Source of the DNA: Bacillota bacterium
GTDB lineage: Bacteria; Bacillota; Desulfotomaculia; Desulfotomaculales; Desulfallaceae
Direction of reading: 5' to 3'
Assembly: GCA_023439185.1 (NCBI GenBank)
Contig: JAEXOR010000034.1
Location: 42,140 to 106,139, forward strand
Length of the DNA: 64,000 nucleotides
Part shown: piece after piece, positions 28,138 through 37,355 of the stretch
Position numbering within the stretch: the stretch's first letter is position 1
Layout of the letters: each line of letters starts with the position of its first letter
Notes under the pieces: generated by a model
What the model was told of the DNA's origin: nothing
The model's database searches: none
Seen by the model: the letters and a program-made list of their open reading frames with translations, nothing else
Translations under genes and position numbers: made by a program

Positions 28138-28791
28138 TTATTTATTCACCTGAGCCGCCACTTCCGCGGCAAAATCGTCCTGTCTTTTTTCCAGACCTTC
28201 ACCCAGCTCGAAACGAACAAACCTGCGCATGGAAATATTCTCGCCGATTTGAGAAATTTTTTCGGTAATCAGCTGTTTTACGGTTTTATCCGGGTCCTTT
28301 ACAAAGGGCTGCTCCAAAAGGCACAGTTCCTTATAAAACTTCTCTATTCTGCCTTCCACCATTTTTTGAATGATTTTTTCCGGTTTTCCTTCGTTGGCCG
28401 CCTGGGCCGCCAGAATTTCCTTCTCCTTGGCAATTACCGCTTCAGGCACTTCTTCCCTAGCTACATACTCGGGTTTGGCCGCGGCAATCTGCATGGCGAT
28501 ATCCCGGACCAGTGTTTTAAATTCATCGGTCTTGGCTACAAAATCGGTTTCGCAGTTCACTTCCACCAGCACGCCGATCTTGCCGCCGCCGTGGATATAT
28601 GATTCAACGAGACCTTCGGCGGTTATGCGGCCCGCTTTTTTGGCCGCGGCGGCCAGACCCTTCTCACGCAGGTAATCGGCGGCCTTCGTCACATCGCCGT
28701 TGGTTTCCACCAGCGCTTTTTTGCAATCCATCATCCCGGCTCCGGTTCTTTCCCGGAGTTCTTTGACACTTGCAGCAGATATATCAGCCAT
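28138..28791 (-). CDS. tsf: Elongation factor Ts
   Basis: 217 residues. ELRERTGAGMMDCKKAL and VEVNCETDFVAK are the two signatures. It exchanges GDP on EF-Tu. The ATG at 28791 has GGAGG nine bases upstream. Its length is that of the shorter EF-Ts type, with one main core domain. Confidence 0.97.
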   Translation of the reverse strand: MADISAASVKELRERTGAGMMDCKKALVETNGDVTKAADYLREKGLAAAAKKAGRITAEGLVESYIHGGGKIGVLVEVNCETDFVAKTDEFKTLVRDIAMQIAAAKPEYVAREEVPEAVIAKEKEILAAQAANEGKPEKIIQKMVEGRIEKFYKELCLLEQPFVKDPDKTVKQLITEKISQIGENISMRRFVRFELGEGLEKRQDDFAAEVAAQVNK

Positions 28792-28969
28792 TATAAACAT
28801 CCTCCCCTGCTATATAATTCCAAATTTATCCTGGTAACTAAATAGTATTTCCCGGTTACTATTCAGGTATTCAGATTTTATCATCACAGCATGGTTAACC
28901 TGTCCTGGCCCGCTCATGGCTCCCGCGCCGACGCAGGTGCAACCACCCTGGCTTCTGACAACTTAAGAT

Positions 28970-29010
28970 AAAAAAAGGCAGGGGTTACCCTTTATGGTTA
29001 AACCCCCACC
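28970..29010 (-). terminator. Rho-independent terminator of rpsB
   Basis: GGTTTAACC/GGGTAACCCC-type stem (29010-28977 on the minus strand, with small internal mismatches), followed by TTTTTTT. It lies close after the rpsB stop; the rest of the gap to tsf holds a weaker GTAAC/GTTAC hairpin and no gene. Confidence 0.75.
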
Positions 29011-29017
29011 GTCCTTC

Positions 29018-29725
29018 TTACTCTGCTGCTGCCTCAACCTGTTCTCCCTGTTTGCCTTCAAGCACTGCGTCAGCCATTTTGCTGGTCAGCAGCCTGACCG
29101 CTCTGATGGCGTCATCGTTGCCTGGTATGATGTAATCGATTTCATCGGGATCGCAGTTGGTATCTACGATGGCTACAATGGGGATCCCCAGTTTGCGCCC
29201 TTCAGCCACAGCGATACGTTCTTTGCGCGGGTCGATAACAAACATAGCGCTCGGCAGACGCCGCATATCCTTGATGCCGCTTAGGAATTTGCTCAGTCTT
29301 TCTTTCTCGTGCATCAACTCGGCAAATTCCTTTTTAGGCAGTTTTTCGGCAATTCCGTTTTGTTCCATTCGCTCCAGCTCGTGCAATCTGTCAATACGCT
29401 TGCGAATGGTCTGGAAGTTGGTCAGCATACCGCCCAGCCAGCGCTGGTTCACATAAAACATGCCGCACCGTTCGGATTCTTCACGAACTGACTCCTGGGC
29501 CTGTTTCTTGGTGCCGACAAACAATACCGAACCGCCGTCCTGAACGACGGACTTGACAAAATTATAGGCTTCCTCCACTTTTTTCACGGTCTTCTGCAGA
29601 TCTATAATATAGATCCCGTTTCGGTCCGTGAAAATGTAAGGTGCCATTTTGGGATTCCATCTCCGGGTCTGGTGCCCGAAGTGAACGCCTGCTTCAAGCA
29701 ATTGTTTCATTGAAATTATGGCCAT
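29018..29725 (-). CDS. rpsB: 30S ribosomal protein S2
   Basis: 235 residues. MKQLLEAGVHFGHQTRRWNPKM and the IVAIVDTNCDPDEIDYIIPGND motif are diagnostic. GGGAGGAGGTGTAACC precedes the ATG. The gene has its own promoter and a leader of about 110 bases with a GGTCCCC/GGGGCC hairpin, which may serve in feedback control. Confidence 0.98.
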   Translation of the reverse strand: MAIISMKQLLEAGVHFGHQTRRWNPKMAPYIFTDRNGIYIIDLQKTVKKVEEAYNFVKSVVQDGGSVLFVGTKKQAQESVREESERCGMFYVNQRWLGGMLTNFQTIRKRIDRLHELERMEQNGIAEKLPKKEFAELMHEKERLSKFLSGIKDMRRLPSAMFVIDPRKERIAVAEGRKLGIPIVAIVDTNCDPDEIDYIIPGNDDAIRAVRLLTSKMADAVLEGKQGEQVEAAAE

Positions 29726-29839
29726 TGGTTACACCTCCTCCCACCGGTTTTCCCTCCGCGGTCTTCATCTTCCGGCAAGGCCCCATAAAGGGGACCGCCC
29801 GCCAAAATCAGCCCGCGTGTGTATTTCGCACCAGCATGT

Positions 29840-29868
29840 ATTCTAACACAAACTTCAGCCGGTGGCAA
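29840..29868 (-). promoter_or_regulatory. Sigma-A promoter of rpsB
   Basis: TTGCCA (29868-29863) and TAGAAT (29845-29840) on the minus strand are 17 bases apart, with TGT just upstream of the -10 (extended type). Confidence 0.7.
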
Positions 29869-29921
29869 GATTACCCGCCAATAAAGAAGACTTGGTTCGG
29901 GCGGGGTCGGCTGTGCGAAGA

Positions 29922-29964
29922 TAAAAAAAGCCGAGTGGCGGACCTTTCGCTCACTGACTCGGCT
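29922..29964 (-). terminator. Rho-independent terminator of codY
   Basis: AGCCGAGT/ACTCGGCT stem (29964-29957/29936-29929 on the minus strand) with inner pairing, followed by TTTTTTT. It lies 46 bases past the codY stop. Confidence 0.88.
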
Positions 29965-30009
29965 TATTACCTCACCCGGCTCCGGGCGGCTGCATAAACC
30001 GCCTTTACA

Positions 30010-30792
30010 CTATTGATGCTTGAGACGATCCAGCTCCTCAAGCAGGCGGTCATTAAGTACCTTGATATAAGTCCCCTTCATCCCCAGGGACTTGGATTCT
30101 ATCACTCCGGCGCTTTCAAACTTGCGCAGGGCGTTGACGATCACCGACCTGGTTATGCCCACCCGATCCGCGATTTTACTGGCCACCAAAAGACCCTCGT
30201 CGCCCTCCAACTGTTCGAAGATATGGTTCACGGCATCCATTTCGGAATAAGAGAGCGTCCCCAGGGCAATTTGCACAGCGGCGCGTTTTCTGGCCTCTTC
30301 TTCCATCCGGTCCTGCCTGGCCCTAAGTATCTCCATCCCCACTACGGTGGCGCCCAATTCGGCCAAAATCAGATCTTCATCGGTAAAGTTATGGTCGTAT
30401 TTGGCCAGTACCAGGGTTCCCAGCCTGGTACCGCCGCCCACGATGGGCACCACGGTGGTCACCTTGCTGAACTCGCACTTTTTGTCATGTTGGAAAGCGC
30501 AAATATTCAATGTCTGACAGATATTGGCGTGGGTTTCGTTAATCCTGAGCAGGTTTTCGTTGTAATCCTTGGGAAAACCGGCCGGAGACTCCACGATATC
30601 ATCCATAATCTCGCAAATAAAACCTCTGAGATAAGTAAACCCCAGCACCTTCCCACGACGGTCAAGGATATATACGCTACACTCTATGTTTTCACTGAGG
30701 ATTGCGGCAATTTCCTTGAAGTCAACCGGATAGCCCGCTGATTTTTGCAATACCTTGTTTATGGAACGGGTCTTTTCCAGCAAGCCTCTCAA
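30010..30792 (-). CDS. codY: GTP-sensing global repressor CodY
   Basis: 260 residues from a TTG start; GAGGCG lies about nine bases upstream and the opening aligns with known CodY (LLEKTRSINKVLQ). An N-terminal GAF-type domain senses branched-chain amino acids and GTP. The C-terminal winged HTH is ASKIADRVGITRSVIVNALRKFESAGVIESKSLGMKGTYIKV, split by the two helices of the motif. It represses nutrient-uptake and biosynthesis genes when nutrients are plentiful. It ends the hslVU cluster as in Bacillus. Confidence 0.97.
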   Translation of the reverse strand: MRGLLEKTRSINKVLQKSAGYPVDFKEIAAILSENIECSVYILDRRGKVLGFTYLRGFICEIMDDIVESPAGFPKDYNENLLRINETHANICQTLNICAFQHDKKCEFSKVTTVVPIVGGGTRLGTLVLAKYDHNFTDEDLILAELGATVVGMEILRARQDRMEEEARKRAAVQIALGTLSYSEMDAVNHIFEQLEGDEGLLVASKIADRVGITRSVIVNALRKFESAGVIESKSLGMKGTYIKVLNDRLLEELDRLKHQ

Positions 30793-30924
30793 ATCTCATC
30801 GCCTCTTTTCTGAATTAAACTCTGATTCCGTTCGGACAGTTAATGAATAATCGCACAACAATGGGTATTACTATTTTGCCACAATGAGGTAAATAAAACA
30901 CATATATATACAATAAAATTTTTG

Positions 30925-32325
30925 TTATAGTATATACCTGCTTAAATCTTTATCGCCGGCAATACCGGAAAGCTTTTGGGACACATAATCCTCATTAACG
31001 TCAAAAGAACCGTCGGCTAGATCCGCGGCCTCAAATGAAACATCTTCAAGCAGCTTCTCAACAATGGTGTGAAGCCTCCTGGCACCTATGTTCTCAGTTT
31101 GTTCATTAACAGTATAAGCGATTTCGGCAATTTTCACAAGGGATTTTTGCGAAAATTTGAGCTCAAGCCCCTCTGTGCGCAATAATTCGATATATTGCCG
31201 GATTAAGGAATTTTTCGGCTCGGTTAATATTTGCAGGAAATCGTCCCTGGAAAGGCTGGATAACTCTACCCGGATGGGAAAACGCCCCTGCAATTCCGGA
31301 ATCAAGTCCGACGGTTTGGACATATGAAACGCCCCGGCGGCAATAAATAGGACGTGATCGGTCTTCACCGGTCCGTACTTGGTCATCACCGTGGAACCCT
31401 CCACCACCGGCAGGATGTCCCGCTGCACGCCGCCGCGGGAAACGTCGGGGCCGGCGCCGCCGTCCCTGACCGCTATTTTATCTATTTCATCAAGAAAAAT
31501 AATACCGCTGTTTTCAGCCCGGTATATCGCGGTGGTTGTGACCTCGTCCATATCAATCAGCTTTTGCGCTTCCTGCTGGGTGACAATCTTACGCGCCTCG
31601 GACACGGTAACCCTGCGCAGGCGCTTTTTTTTGGGTATCAGGTTGCCCAGCATGTCGCCGATATTAATGCCCATTTCCTCCACTCCGGAACCGCTGAACA
31701 CTTCCATCATCGGCGGCTTGGCGTCTTCCACTTCAATTTCAACAATTTCTTCTTCCAGCTCGCCGCGCTCCATTTTTTCCCTCAGGGTCTCCCTTTCGAA
31801 ACGAATGCGGCCGGCCATCTGCTCGTAGCGGTTTTCATCTCCCTGTTCAGTCGTCCTGGTGGCGCCGAAGATCATCTCCAGCGGGTTTTTCATCGGTTTA
31901 TCACGCTGCGGCATCGGGGCCAGCAGCTCAATGATCCGTTCATTGGCCAGTTTCCCTGCCTCATCCTCAACCTGGGCCACCTTTTCCTGGCGGACCATTC
32001 TAATTGATGTTTCCACCAGGTCGCGGACCATGGACTCGACGTCCCGGCCGACGTACCCCACTTCGGTGAATTTGGTGGCTTCCACTTTAATGAACGGCGC
32101 GCTGACCAGCCTGGCCAGCCGCCTGGCGATTTCGGTTTTACCCACCCCGGTGGGCCCAATCATGAGGATGTTCTTGGGCATGACCTCGTCCATCAGATCC
32201 TCCGGCAGCCTGCTGCGGCGGTATCTGTTGCGCAGGGCGATAGCCACGGCTTTTTTGGCCTGTTTCTGGCCTACCACATATTTGTCAAGCGCAGCAACTA
32301 TTTCCCTGGGTGTAAGCGAATCCAT
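30925..32325 (-). CDS. hslU: ATP-dependent protease ATPase subunit HslU (ClpY)
   Basis: 466 residues from the ATG at 32325 (GGGAGGATTGGTTG upstream). Walker A is GPTGVGKTE and Walker B IIFLDEIDKI, both split by the family's I domain. It unfolds substrates for HslV. The gene follows hslV by 34 bases and precedes codY. Confidence 0.97.
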   Translation of the reverse strand: MDSLTPREIVAALDKYVVGQKQAKKAVAIALRNRYRRSRLPEDLMDEVMPKNILMIGPTGVGKTEIARRLARLVSAPFIKVEATKFTEVGYVGRDVESMVRDLVETSIRMVRQEKVAQVEDEAGKLANERIIELLAPMPQRDKPMKNPLEMIFGATRTTEQGDENRYEQMAGRIRFERETLREKMERGELEEEIVEIEVEDAKPPMMEVFSGSGVEEMGINIGDMLGNLIPKKKRLRRVTVSEARKIVTQQEAQKLIDMDEVTTTAIYRAENSGIIFLDEIDKIAVRDGGAGPDVSRGGVQRDILPVVEGSTVMTKYGPVKTDHVLFIAAGAFHMSKPSDLIPELQGRFPIRVELSSLSRDDFLQILTEPKNSLIRQYIELLRTEGLELKFSQKSLVKIAEIAYTVNEQTENIGARRLHTIVEKLLEDVSFEAADLADGSFDVNEDYVSQKLSGIAGDKDLSRYIL

Positions 32326-32359
32326 CAACCAATCCTCCCGGTTGCTATAAGTATTCGTA

Positions 32360-32896
32360 TTATATTTTCTCCACGGTAATTTTGTCATTAGTGTAAACAC
32401 ATATTTCGGCGGCGATTTGCAGCGCTTTTTCCGCCACCTCGGCCGCGGACATGCCGGTGTACCTGGTCAGCGCCCGCGCGGCGGCCAGGGCGTAAGGGCC
32501 GCCCGACCCCACAGCCACCACGCCGTCGTCCGGTTCGATTACCTCACCGCTGCCGCTGACGACAAGGATGCACTCGGTGTCAGCCACCACCAGCAACGCT
32601 TCCAGCCGGCGCAGGTATTTATCGGTGCGCCAGTCTTTGGCCAGTTCCACCGCCGCTTTTTTCATGTTGCCCTGGTAGCTGTCCAGCTTGACCTCGAATT
32701 TTTCAAATAACGTAAGGGCATCCGAAACCGAACCGGCGAAACCGGCCAGCACCGCGTTACCGTGCAGGCGGCGCAGCTTCCGGGCGTTATGCTTCAGCAC
32801 GGTATTTTGACCGAAGGTCACCTGACCGTCGCCCGCCATGGCCACGTCCCGGCCATTTTTCACCGCCACGATGGTGGTGGCATGAAAATCGCTCAT
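32360..32896 (-). CDS. hslV: ATP-dependent protease proteolytic subunit HslV (ClpQ/CodW)
   Basis: 178 residues. MSDFHATTIVAV and MAGDGQVTFGQ are typical. The N-terminus has a Ser followed by DFHA before the TT of the E. coli-type active site. Bacillus CodW shares this and is known to use an N-terminal Ser rather than Thr, so this enzyme probably does too. It forms a two-ring peptidase with HslU. Confidence 0.96.
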   Translation of the reverse strand: MSDFHATTIVAVKNGRDVAMAGDGQVTFGQNTVLKHNARKLRRLHGNAVLAGFAGSVSDALTLFEKFEVKLDSYQGNMKKAAVELAKDWRTDKYLRRLEALLVVADTECILVVSGSGEVIEPDDGVVAVGSGGPYALAAARALTRYTGMSAAEVAEKALQIAAEICVYTNDKITVEKI

Positions 32897-32902
32897 AAAA
32901 AA

Positions 32903-33811
32903 CTACCTCCTGGGGTGTGTTTGCTCATAAACCCGTTTAATATGCTCCCGGCTGAGGTGGGTATAAATCTGGGTGGTGGAAAGACGGGCGTGTCCCAAAA
33001 GTTCCTGCACCACCCTTAAATCCGCCCCGTGATCCAGCATATGGGTGGCGTACGAATGACGAAAGGTATGCGGGCTGGTTTCCGGATCCAGTCTGGCCAG
33101 GGCCGCGTATTTTTTAATCAACCAGCGCACGCCGCGGTCCGTCAGCCGCTCGCCCCGGTTGTTTAAAAAAAGCGCGTCCACCCTGCCGATGTGTTTGGCC
33201 ATCAGCACGGGCCGAGCTCTTTTGATGTACGTGTTCAGGGTATTGAGGGCATATTCCCCCAGCGGAGCAATCCTTTCCCGGTTGCCCTTACCGGTAACCT
33301 TGACGACAGCCCGTTTAAAATCCACGTCGCCGATATCGATCCCCACCAACTCCGCTACCCTGATGCCGGTACCGTACAGCGTCTCCAGAACCGCCCGGTC
33401 GCGGACGCCCAGGATATTGCCGCGGTCCGGGACTTCCATCAGCCTGTTTACTTCCTCTTCGGCCAGAAAACCGGGCAGCTTTTTTTCACGTTTGGGATTG
33501 CCGAGCCTGCGCAGCGGGTTTTCACTCAATACCCCTTCCCGGCAAATATAACGGTAAAAAGAACGCCAGGAGGAAAGCCGCCTTAAAATCGTGGCGTCTG
33601 CTTTGTTTTGGACCCGCATATCACCCAGGTACTGTCTGAATAACGCAACGGTGATTTCCGAGGGGTGCAGGGTATAGTCGTCGCGGTTCAATGCCCGGGC
33701 AAAAAAGGACAGCCCGTCGAATAAATCCCGCTGGTAGTTCTGTACCGTATGTGGTGAGGCGTTTTTTTCCGCCTGCAGGTAGAACAAAAAACCGTCGATA
33801 TAACCGTACAC
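32903..33811 (-). CDS. xerC: Tyrosine recombinase XerC (CodV)
   Basis: 302 residues with an N-terminal SAM-like core-binding domain and a C-terminal catalytic domain. Catalytic residues are in GTGIRVAELVG (R), TSPHTFRHSYATHML (H-x-x-R), LGHARLSTTQIYTH (H, Tyr). It resolves chromosome dimers at dif sites. Its position between trmFO and hslV is that of Bacillus codV, arguing against a mobile-element integrase. Confidence 0.95.
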   Translation of the reverse strand: MYGYIDGFLFYLQAEKNASPHTVQNYQRDLFDGLSFFARALNRDDYTLHPSEITVALFRQYLGDMRVQNKADATILRRLSSWRSFYRYICREGVLSENPLRRLGNPKREKKLPGFLAEEEVNRLMEVPDRGNILGVRDRAVLETLYGTGIRVAELVGIDIGDVDFKRAVVKVTGKGNRERIAPLGEYALNTLNTYIKRARPVLMAKHIGRVDALFLNNRGERLTDRGVRWLIKKYAALARLDPETSPHTFRHSYATHMLDHGADLRVVQELLGHARLSTTQIYTHLSREHIKRVYEQTHPRR

Positions 33812-33824
33812 CTGTATCTCTCCC

Positions 33825-35138
33825 TCACGGCTGCACGGATTCCCGCCAGCTTTCCAGGGCGGTCAGCGCCCTTTGGGCATAGGCGGAGTTGCGCCTTTTC
33901 CGGTCCCTGATTTGTTCGTCCAACGGCGGGAACAGTCCAAAATTAACATTCATGGGTTGGAACCGGTCCGGGTCCGCGAAGGTAATGTAATGAGCCAGCG
34001 CTCCCAACGCTGTTTCACGGGGCGGCGCCAGCGGCTGCCGGCCCAGGATTAACCGGGCGGCGTTTATGCCCGCCACCAAACCCGAAGCCGCCGATTCCAC
34101 ATAGCCTTCGACGCCGGTAATCTGGCCGGCGATGAAAAACCGGCTGTCATTTTTACCCTGAAAGGTGGGCTGCAAAAAAACCGGCGCGTTAATATACGTA
34201 TTGCGGTGCATCACCCCGTAACGGACGAATTCGGCCCTTTCCAGTCCGGGGATCATGCCGAATACTTTTTTTTGTTCGCTCCACTTGAGGTGGGTTTGAA
34301 AGCCCACCATGTTCAAGAGCGTCCCGGCGGCGTTATCAATACGCAACTGCACAACGGCGTAAGGTCTCCTGCCGGTGCGCGGATCAACAAGGCCGACCGG
34401 TTTAAGGGGTCCGAAGCGCATGGTGTCCATGCCCCGCCGGGCCAAAATTTCAATGGGCATGCAGCCTTCAAAATTATTTTCCCGGTCAAAGTCCTTGCGG
34501 GGCGCACGTTCGGCGGTCGCTAAGGCGTTGCGGAAGGATTCATATTCCTCTCGGTTCATCGGGCAGTTCAGGTAATCGTCGGTGCCCCGGTCATACCGGG
34601 AAGACCAAAAAACCTTGTCCAAATCAACGGAATCCAAAGCGACAATTGGCGCCACAGCGTCGTGAAAATACAGGTTTTCCCGGCCGGTAAGGGTTTGCAG
34701 TTCGCCGGCCAGCGCCCCGGATGTAAGCGGTCCGGTGGCGATTATTGTTACGCCGCTGTTATTGCCGGTGAACTCTTCCCGCACCACCTCGACCAAAGGG
34801 TGGTCCTCCAGTGCCCGGGTCACCGACCGGGCGAACCCTTCCCTGTCCACCGCCAGGGCGCCGCCGGCCGGGACCGCGTTGTTATCGGCACATTGCATGA
34901 TCAGGGAATCCATCATGCGCATTTCTTCCTTTAAAAGACCTACGGCGTTTTCCACCGCCGCCGCCCGCAGGGAATTGCTGCAGACCAGTTCGGCGAAATG
35001 TCCGGTATGGTGGGCCGGGGTGGTCTTGGCCGGCCGCATTTCATGCAAGCGCACGGGTACGCCCATGCCGGCCGCCTGCCAGGCGGACTCGGAACCGGCC
35101 AGCCCGGCGCCGGCAATGATTAAAACTTGCGATTTCAA
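33825..35138 (-). CDS. trmFO: tRNA (uracil-54-C5)-methyltransferase, folate-dependent, FAD enzyme
   Basis: 437 residues. The FAD-binding GAGLAGSESAWQ opens the protein, and CSNSLRAAAVENAVGLLKEEMR and ALGALAHYITFADPDRFQPMNVNFGLFPPL fragments are family markers. It makes m5U54 in tRNA using methylene-THF. It overlaps topA by four bases (ATGA). Confidence 0.96.
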   Translation of the reverse strand: MKSQVLIIAGAGLAGSESAWQAAGMGVPVRLHEMRPAKTTPAHHTGHFAELVCSNSLRAAAVENAVGLLKEEMRMMDSLIMQCADNNAVPAGGALAVDREGFARSVTRALEDHPLVEVVREEFTGNNSGVTIIATGPLTSGALAGELQTLTGRENLYFHDAVAPIVALDSVDLDKVFWSSRYDRGTDDYLNCPMNREEYESFRNALATAERAPRKDFDRENNFEGCMPIEILARRGMDTMRFGPLKPVGLVDPRTGRRPYAVVQLRIDNAAGTLLNMVGFQTHLKWSEQKKVFGMIPGLERAEFVRYGVMHRNTYINAPVFLQPTFQGKNDSRFFIAGQITGVEGYVESAASGLVAGINAARLILGRQPLAPPRETALGALAHYITFADPDRFQPMNVNFGLFPPLDEQIRDRKRRNSAYAQRALTALESWRESVQP

Positions 35139-37288
35139 TGGGCGCCTTCACCCCAAGCGTTGCTCCGGCCGTCGTCCGGCGAGGTTACGGTTTGCTCATC
35201 CTCGTCGCCCTGAATAGTTATCTTGCCGCTGCAGTCTTTATTGACGCACCGGTAGACTTTTTTCCCCCTGGTATCTTTAAGTACCGTGATCCCCCCGCAT
35301 TCAGGGCACCTGCGGTTTGAAGGCCGGTCCCAGACCACAAACCCGCATTCCGGGTAATTGCTGCAGCCGTAAAACTTGCGTCCTTTTTTACTGCGCCTGA
35401 GCACCAGCTCCCCGCCGCAATCCGGGCAGGACACCCCGGTGGGTTCCAAAAGCGGCCGCGTATTCCGGCACTCCGGAAACCCGGGGCAGGCCAGAAACTT
35501 GCCGAACCGCCCCATTTTGACCACCATGTTCCGGCCGCACTGCTCACACACCTCTGAGGTGACTTCATCTTCGACCTGGATTTGTTCAATTTCCTTTTCA
35601 GCCACGGTCAGCATTTTTCTGAAAGGGGTATAAAAATCATCCAGTATTTTTACCCAGTTGACATCCCCTTCCTCTATACCGTCCAGTTTTTCCTCCATTT
35701 CAGCGGTAAATTCAACATCGATGATGTCCGGGAAATATTTTTTCAGCAGTTCGACCACCACAAACCCCAGCTCGGTGGGGTAAAAGTTTTTCTTCTCCCT
35801 GATCACGTAACCGCGTTTAAGGATGGTATCCACAATGGGGGCGTATGTACTGGGCCTGCCGATACCCTTTTCCTCCAGCACCTTGATCAAAGTGGCGTCG
35901 GTAAAACGCGGCGGCGGCTGGGTAAAATGTTGTTTCGGCACCAGGGAACGGAGCTTTAATGTTTCGCCTTTTTTCAGCGCAGGCAGATGATCCTCTCCGG
36001 AGCTTTCTTCTTCATCGTCCCGCCCCTCTATGTATACCTGCATGAAACCGGCGAACTTGATCACCGAGCCGGTGACCCGGAAAACGTATTTGCCCGCGCT
36101 GATATCCACGCTGGTGGTATCAATAACGGCCGGGCTCATCTGGCTGGCGATGAAGCGCTCCCAAATCAATTTATAAAGTTTAAACTGCTCCCTGGTGAGA
36201 AAACCCTTAATCTCATTCGGTTCCCTGGCCACCGAGGTGGGCCTGACGGCCTCGTGGGCGTCCTGGGTCCGTCCCTTGGGGGCGGTGCGCTGCACCTGGG
36301 GCGGCGCGTAATCCGCTCCGTAACGCCCGATGATAAACTCTTTGGCTTCCTGGGCCGCGGTTTCGGAAACCCGCGTGGAATCGGTGCGGATATATGTTAC
36401 CAGGCCGGCCGGACCTTCCTTGCCCAAATCCAGACCTTCGTACAATTGCTGGGCCACCATCATGGTCTTGCGGGCCGTGAAGTTCAGCTTACGGTAGGCC
36501 TCCTGCTGAAGGCTGCTGGTGGTGAAGGGCTGAGCCGGCTGCCGTTTTTTCTCCCGCCTGGTGACGGAAGCCACAGTAAATTTTTCTTTGTGCAGCTCTT
36601 CCATAATGCGCTGCGCCGTGCTTTGATCCGGAATATGAGCCTTTTGATCTTCAATCTTGTGCAGTTTGGCTTCAAAGGCGCCGCTTTTGCCTTTTAACAG
36701 CTTGGCGGTCAGCGACCAGTATTCCTCGGATACAAAGGCCTGTATTTCATCCTCGCGATCGCAGATCAGGCGCATGGCCACCGATTGAACCCGCCCCGCG
36801 CTGAGGCCTTTTTTCACCTTGCGCCATAACAACGGGCTCAGGTTATAGCCCACCAGCCGGTCCAGGATGCGCCTGGCCTGCTGCGCGTCAACCCTGTGGC
36901 GGTCTATGGGACGGGCTTGTTTGACCGCCTTTTGTACCGCTTGCTTGGTGACTTCATTAAACTCAATCCGGCAGGGGGTGTTCTCATCAACGTCCAGCAA
37001 ATTGGCCAGGTGCCAGGCGATGGCCTCGCCTTCCCGGTCGGGGTCGGAAGCTAGTAGAACCTGGTCGGCCTTTTTGGTGGCGGACCTTAATTCCTTAATG
37101 ATGTCCCCCTTACCGCGAATGGTTATGTATTTTGGTTTGAAACCCCTCTTTTCATCAACACCGAATTGGCTTTTGGGCAGGTCCCGGACGTGCCCCATGG
37201 ATGCTTTCACGGTGTAATTCCGGCCCAGAAATTTACCAAGGCTCTTTGCTTTGGCCGGCGATTCCACAATAACCAGAGTTTTAGCCAC
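35135..37288 (-). CDS. topA: DNA topoisomerase I
   Basis: 717 residues, type IA. TOPRIM domain starts VIVESPAKA with DPDREGEAI; the catalytic Tyr is in TYIRTDSTR. Three C-terminal four-Cys zinc ribbons follow (CEQCGRNMV, CPDCGGELV, CPECGGITV). It relaxes negative supercoils. It lies between dprA and trmFO, the Bacillus order. Confidence 0.98.
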   Translation of the reverse strand: MAKTLVIVESPAKAKSLGKFLGRNYTVKASMGHVRDLPKSQFGVDEKRGFKPKYITIRGKGDIIKELRSATKKADQVLLASDPDREGEAIAWHLANLLDVDENTPCRIEFNEVTKQAVQKAVKQARPIDRHRVDAQQARRILDRLVGYNLSPLLWRKVKKGLSAGRVQSVAMRLICDREDEIQAFVSEEYWSLTAKLLKGKSGAFEAKLHKIEDQKAHIPDQSTAQRIMEELHKEKFTVASVTRREKKRQPAQPFTTSSLQQEAYRKLNFTARKTMMVAQQLYEGLDLGKEGPAGLVTYIRTDSTRVSETAAQEAKEFIIGRYGADYAPPQVQRTAPKGRTQDAHEAVRPTSVAREPNEIKGFLTREQFKLYKLIWERFIASQMSPAVIDTTSVDISAGKYVFRVTGSVIKFAGFMQVYIEGRDDEEESSGEDHLPALKKGETLKLRSLVPKQHFTQPPPRFTDATLIKVLEEKGIGRPSTYAPIVDTILKRGYVIREKKNFYPTELGFVVVELLKKYFPDIIDVEFTAEMEEKLDGIEEGDVNWVKILDDFYTPFRKMLTVAEKEIEQIQVEDEVTSEVCEQCGRNMVVKMGRFGKFLACPGFPECRNTRPLLEPTGVSCPDCGGELVLRRSKKGRKFYGCSNYPECGFVVWDRPSNRRCPECGGITVLKDTRGKKVYRCVNKDCSGKITIQGDEDEQTVTSPDDGRSNAWGEGAH

Positions 37289-37355
37289 ACCAACTCACCT
37301 CAATAGTCCCAATCTATGATTAAATGTATCCCGCGCGGCGATATTTTAGAACATC

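Noticed and set aside
32903..33811. Tyrosine recombinase as a mobile-element integrase
   Set aside because: Its place between trmFO and hslV and its sequence fit chromosomal XerC; no att sites or phage genes are nearby.
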